A DNA stretch of 64,000 nt, from NCBI RefSeq assembly GCF_964199755.1, contig NC_133907.1:7631001-7695000 (forward strand). Direction: 5' to 3'. Origin of the DNA: Larus michahellis (taxonomy: Eukaryota; Chordata; Aves; Charadriiformes; Laridae). Positions within the stretch are counted from its first letter, which is position 1. The number at the start of each line of letters is the position of its first letter. Below are positions 61,076 through 64,000 of this stretch, in pieces. A program made the translations under genes and the position numbers. The notes under the pieces are model-generated. The model made no database searches. It saw nothing but the letters and a program-made list of their open reading frames with translations, and had not been told where the DNA came from.

Positions 61076-64000
61076 TAGATAGTCTTCCATATTTTTTTTC
61101 TATCAAGTCTTTGTAGCATCACAAAAATCTTGTCTTTCATGGTCACTTCTTGCAAAAACGCTGCTGGGGAGCTTTCATCCCTCAGCTTAACATCCTCCGT
61201 GGGCTTGAACTCGAAATTCCACAAAATCAAGTTACTTTAATTTAACAGGGAAAAACTGCTTTATGCTACCCCTGAGTCGCTCGATTGCGTGCCCTAATGA
61301 CACCCTGGCTGGGGAGCGGTTTGGGAAGCCCAGCTCCTGGGGGGGGTAGGGTGGGCACTGCCCAGCACCCGGCCACCCTGGCCAGGCGGCTCCTGGTTTA
61401 GCGCGTACAGGGGAGCTGAGCCCTGCAGCTCAGAGCTTTGATGCCAAACTCCTTTTGTGCTGCTAATCTCGCCATTCCTTCACTCCAGACTAGCCCTAGC
61501 TTTCAGGAATGTGTTAAATCCATGCCTAACACCCCTTTTTCCTCTGTATAATCCTATGAGCCCTCAGTGAATGCTAACGTCGGGAGGCTTTCTGCATCCA
61601 TCGCACAGTCTGAACACGTTTCTCCCCCACACACACGGTACTGAGGTCTCCAGGGACGGGATTGTTACATTTCCCTGCCATTATGACAAGATAAAACCAA
61701 TATAAAGTTTTGAGGAAGGATGAAAATAGTTTGAACCTTTGCAGGATCAAAAGAAATGATGTATATTAAAAAAGCCGTCTGCCCAACACTGTGACTGACA
61801 GCCCGATGGCTACACAAAGAGCAAATTTGACAGTTATCAAAACCACGCTCTTTGCCAAGACAAGGCTGCCTCCGGCTGAGTGAATGATGGCGTATGAAAG
61901 CCCGTGCAGCGCTATGTGAGAATGTCGCTTTTGTGAAAATCATATTGCAACGTGTACGTTAGAGCGACTGTCGGTTGTGCTGCTGAAACCACCCCGACAG
62001 CCGGGAGCCCAGGGACGGCGGGCTGGGGGACCGTCGGTGCTCACCCCATCCCCCAGGAGCTCTGGCAGCTCGTGCTGAGGAGCAAGGCTCTGGGGGGGAA
62101 TCTACCCAAACTGCTACAACTATAATACACACCAGGTCTCTTCGTACAGCATTATAAACTAATATTACTCCGTTAGAGCCAATGGAGTTGTGGCAATATG
62201 GAACAAATGTTAACAGAAAGTCAGGACTATTGTTCAATTCCAGGCACATCACATTGCTCACAAATGTTCCAATGATTTAACTTTTAAAGACAACCAAAGA
62301 CAAGAGGTGTTATCTCGTTGAACTGACCTTGACAGCCGAGATATAGGCTATTTCGAAATCCTTTATTGCTTCTGTATAGTAAATCACAGGTTCGTGCTTA
62401 CTGGACTGATTATTTTCGCTGCTTAAATTTAGGGGAGCTAAAGATCTATACAAGCGTTGCTCTGAGTAAGTTTTGACCAGCTCTGTGCCAGCTGAGGTAC
62501 AAATGTGTGCTGTCTTCTGGATTTCTGAAAGTACAATAACCACTGACCTGGAAAATTTTGTTCCGGAAGCTTTGTAGATTTTCAAGTTCCTGAAGTTTTC
62601 AGAGAACTTCATTAATCTGCTACCTCAAAGTACACGTCCAAAGCAATTTACTTAGGAAACAGGTAATTATCAAACTACAAAGATAATGAATGACCAAGCG
62701 AGACTTGCACATTAAGAAACCCAGATGGTTTTCTTTTTCTCGTATTTCAGAAGTATGAAAAACAGCATCAGGCTTCTCAGATTAATAAATGTCTATGAAC
62801 CCTTTTGCCTATGGTCAGCTGGATAAATTCAGTTCAGTTCTTGGCTTTTTTGGAATGATTAGCTCATTCAGAATTACTTATTAAAAAGACAATGACAGCA
62901 CTTCTTCCCTGTTATCGTTTCCTACAGTTACGCCTCAGAGGAAGATAATTGGATCGTAAAATAAATGGAATTAATTGGCCTCCACATTAACTTTCTCAAC
63001 AAGGAAGTGAACGAGGTTCACATATCCAAAGGGAAGCTAATTCTGTTCGGGCTTTAGGCATGTTAGTGGGAATGATATACAGAAAGTTGGAGCCAACTAA
63101 TCTGTGCTTCTTTTATGAATAAAGAACGCCAGTTTTCAGGACTGACAGTCTGGCGTTTTCCGTGCAAGTTCTGTTCATTACAAGCTGGCTGTGAGACAGT
63201 GCGCTCTGAGTCACTCTCTGCATACACCTTTCAGTGCCGCGATTAGATGACAGATAATGTGTTCTCGTTTGTCTTCCCCACGGAGAAGGATCTTTGTTTA
63301 CAGCAACCAGAGGCAGGATTCGTGTCTGTGTCAGTGCTGACTTTAACTGATGGGGCAAAATAATCCACGCTGTGAAAAATTAATTCTGCAAAGTCTTCAT
63401 AGCTGAAGTTCATTTTAGAATAAATTTTAGGAGAACAACTCAGCACGTGCTTAATTTTACATATGTGAAACATCAAATTGACCTCAGTGGGACTGCATGT
63501 GTATGCGTGGGGGTTTAAATGCATTGCCACTTTTTATAAAAGGAGAAAGTTTAGCAATGTCCAGCGTGTCTTTCATGGCACACATATCCCAAATGCATGT
63601 AAGGGCTGTAGCTTTAGAAGAAAAAGATGCCTTTTTACTTCAGGTAATTGAAACAAAGGGCCTATTGAGGTGGAAACTACAAGCAGTCTCATTAATCTCT
63701 TTCCCTGGATGCGTGTGTTGTTCTGAGAACTTGTGGATTGATATACCGTAGTGTGGGTGGCTGCATTCAGATTTTTTTGATGTGTCCTGCCAGGCATGGC
63801 TTGGGAAAAAGTATGAATATTACATTACGAAACGGAGCGTTGTTCTTATTCACTTACATTTATTTTTGGGTATTTCTGAGTATCAGCTTTCAAGAGAGTC
63901 AAAAACACAGAGATGCCGGTTTGTTTTGTCACAGAAGCAGCACGTGTCCTGACCTTTCTGCCGACTCTCCGCTCTCTTCTACCGCAGCTCAGGGCTGCGC
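61076..64000. other. Intergenic region 3' of CYP24A1
   Basis: No exon, RNA gene or young transposon is recognised. Two short GC-rich patches occur (about 61260-61420 and 61965-62110), and GC content rises again in the last 50 bp. BCAS1 is expected further to the right from synteny, but no BCAS1 sequence is seen. The largest frames (up to 100 codons) lack support. Candidate nuclear-receptor-type motifs (62324-62332 and 63007-63021) are noted as findings or rejected items. Confidence 0.5.

Noticed and set aside
63007-63021. GTGAAC-GAG-GTTCAC palindrome resembling a nuclear-receptor site
   Set aside because: The half-sites point away from each other with a spacing that is not a standard VDR arrangement, and one hexamer is imperfect. 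Probably chance.
1-64000. tRNA, rRNA, snRNA, CRISPR array, endogenous retrovirus, or a novel multi-gene system
   Set aside because: I looked for the usual internal promoter boxes, repeat-spacer patterns, LTR ends and clustered coding frames on both strands and saw none I could support. Only the two known genes carry convincing coding sequence.

Overview
This is a window of vertebrate nuclear DNA, almost certainly from a bird (or another archosaur or turtle-like sauropsid). The genes have introns with GT-AG splice sites and CpG-island promoters. Two CR1 LINE fragments end in the typical CR1 3' motif related to ATTCTATG. Two genes account for all the convincing coding sequence, and both were assembled by hand from splice sites, codon phase and similarity to the human proteins.

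PFDN4 (prefoldin subunit 4) lies on the minus strand, in 4 coding exons from 39301 down to 36503 (135 codons plus stop). CYP24A1 (mitochondrial vitamin D 24-hydroxylase) lies on the plus strand, in 11 coding exons from 51969 to 58820 (513 codons plus stop). A twelfth, non-coding exon starts at 59672 and probably ends near 61075. The genes are head to head with about 12.7 kb between start codons. From general knowledge this matches the human 20q13.2 order BCAS1-CYP24A1-PFDN4-DOK5. The left part of the window therefore faces DOK5 and the right end faces BCAS1, but I see no exon of either.

Layout: 1-36.2 kb is an AT-rich, gene-poor stretch on the 3' side of PFDN4. It holds one CR1 fragment (10582-11180, minus), a decayed non-LTR retrotransposon relic (about 19146-19356, minus), poly(A) tracts and some homeobox-motif-rich blocks that could be conserved non-coding elements. 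PFDN4 and its CpG island, with a CGGCTT hexanucleotide repeat, occupy 36.2-39.9 kb. A second CR1 fragment (40284-40769, plus) sits next to an ATGG microsatellite. The 40.8-51.2 kb interval has no recognisable gene. From 51.26 kb a poly-C tract, a GC-rich minisatellite of about 44-bp period, an inverted CCAAT box and a TATA-like run lead into CYP24A1 exon 1. From 61.1 to 64 kb I see only non-coding sequence.

The two genes are neighbours but not functional partners. Prefoldin hands unfolded actin and tubulin to the CCT chaperonin in the cytosol. CYP24A1 catabolises 25-hydroxy- and 1,25-dihydroxyvitamin D in mitochondria. I found no tRNA, rRNA, CRISPR array or retrovirus, and no evidence for a new multi-gene system. 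The most interesting points are the CYP24A1 promoter minisatellite, the short TATA-to-ATG distance, the CYP24A1 I-helix residues, the TISU-like PFDN4 start, and the retrotransposon relic.
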